A model generated the notes under the pieces. The model was given only the letters and a program-made list of their open reading frames with translations. It had not been told where the DNA came from and searched no databases. The position numbers and the translations under genes are program-made. Below are positions 5,214-5,701 of a DNA stretch of 5,701 nt, piece by piece (positions within the stretch are counted from its first letter, which is position 1; the number at the start of each line of letters is the position of its first letter). The DNA comes from Clostridia bacterium (GTDB taxonomy: Bacteria > Bacillota_A > Clostridia > Peptostreptococcales > JAAYPU01): assembly GCA_022360735.1 (NCBI GenBank), contig JAKSCF010000708.1, positions 1 to 5,701 on the forward strand, written 5' to 3'.

Positions 5214-5272
5214 CCACTTTAACGCTAATAAGCTTACCCCTCTAGGCATAATAAGAAATTGTTTTGCTTCAC

Positions 5273-5286
5273 AGTATTTAAATACT
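5273..5286. promoter_or_regulatory. 14-bp perfect palindrome, candidate operator of the XRE gene
   Basis: AGTATTTAAATACT is a perfect 14-bp dyad, 105 nt upstream of the XRE start. It overlaps a weak promoter candidate (TTGTTT 5259-5264, then AATACT 5281-5286, 16-nt spacing). XRE repressors commonly bind such AT-rich dyads over their own promoter. A second palindrome, AGAAGCTTCT (5358-5367), lies just before the ribosome site. The operator role is inferred. Confidence 0.4.
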
Positions 5287-5391
5287 CTCGCTTTAGTTGT
5301 TTTTTTCTCAACAAATATGTAATGGCGATTTCAAGCTGTTTATAGTATGGTTATTACAGAAGCTTCTAAAAAATATGAAGGAGTAATAGCT

Positions 5392-5701
5392 ATGGAAATC
5401 AGAATCGGTGAAAACCTTCGAAAACTCAGAATTAAAAACGAACTTACACAAGAACGGCTTGCAGAGGTGTTTGGTGTATCACCACAAGCAATCAGTCGAT
5501 GGGAAAACAACTCCGCTTATCCCGATGTCACCATGCTTCCCATTATTGCAAATTACTATAATATATCCATTGATGAATTGATGGGAATGAATGAAATTCG
5601 TAATGTAACAAAGATGAATAGTATATTTTCCATTGTCCATGAATATGAATCAAAAGGGATGATAGAAGAAGCTATTCAAACGCTTAGAGATGCGATAAAA
5701 G
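5392..5701 (+). CDS. XRE-family helix-turn-helix regulator (3' end outside window)
   Basis: The first 103 residues are visible. Residues about 6-60 form a cro/C1-type helix-turn-helix: IGENLRKLRIKNELTQERLA, then the recognition helix SPQAISRWENN, then YPDVTMLPIIANYYNISIDE, all highly typical. After the domain the sequence becomes helical (SIFSIVHEYESKGMIEEAIQ), resembling the TPR-like repeats found behind this domain in larger clostridial regulators, so the full protein is probably well over 200 residues. The ATG at 5392 has AAGGAG (5378-5383) 8 nt upstream. It should be a cytoplasmic DNA-binding regulator, probably controlling itself and a neighbouring gene to the right. Target and signal cannot be read from here. 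Confidence 0.92.
   Translation, partial: MEIRIGENLRKLRIKNELTQERLAEVFGVSPQAISRWENNSAYPDVTMLPIIANYYNISIDELMGMNEIRNVTKMNSIFSIVHEYESKGMIEEAIQTLRDAIK

Noticed and set aside
1..5701. CRISPR array, rRNA or tRNA genes
   Set aside because: No regularly spaced repeats, and no tRNA or rRNA signature noticed on reading both strands.

Overview
The window is AT-rich and carries Gram-positive-type ribosome binding sites, a Gram-positive-style lipoprotein, paired exporter-type ABC half-transporters and an ECF S-component of the MptD/Trep_Strep kind. This suggests a low-GC Firmicute, most likely a gut clostridium (Lachnospiraceae-like). That placement is inferred from style and gene content; no marker gene is present.

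Left part (1-2752): the 3' part of one ABC half-transporter overlaps a complete second half-transporter by 8 nt. A 79-residue N-terminal piece of an ECF S-component follows 15 nt later. In Firmicutes this order (two exporter-type ABC proteins, then S-component, EcfT and EcfA) recurs in loci linked to iron or haem. Here the S-component stops after two membrane helices. Directly after its stop codon, the sequence reads as the C-terminal 37 residues of a Fur-family metal regulator. This looks like a deletion scar that removed the rest of the S-component, presumably the rest of its operon, and the front of a fur-like gene.

Middle (2753-4045): a mostly non-coding stretch holds a terminator-like hairpin oriented leftward with no gene to serve, and a conspicuous inverted repeat. 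A GC-richer type II toxin-antitoxin pair follows, a Phd/YefM-type antitoxin and a RelE/ParE-type toxin, with its own good promoter. After the toxin stop the same frame stays open for 87 more codons and encodes an unrecognised peptide.

Right part (4046-5701): a leftward gene encodes an unrecognised 225-residue lipoprotein with an extended -10 promoter. Then come relics: a possible insertion-sequence transposase N-terminus broken by a one-base shift in an A6 run, joined to the frameshifted C-terminus of a class I SAM methyltransferase. Last is the start of an XRE-type repressor that runs off the right edge, preceded by palindromes that could be its operators.

Overall the window is a transporter operon end followed by a genomic scrapyard: at least three truncated genes, a toxin-antitoxin module and mobile-element debris. 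I did not find a clear new multi-gene system. The most informative signals are the S-component/Fur junction, the open frame behind the toxin and the two-layer relic before the XRE gene.
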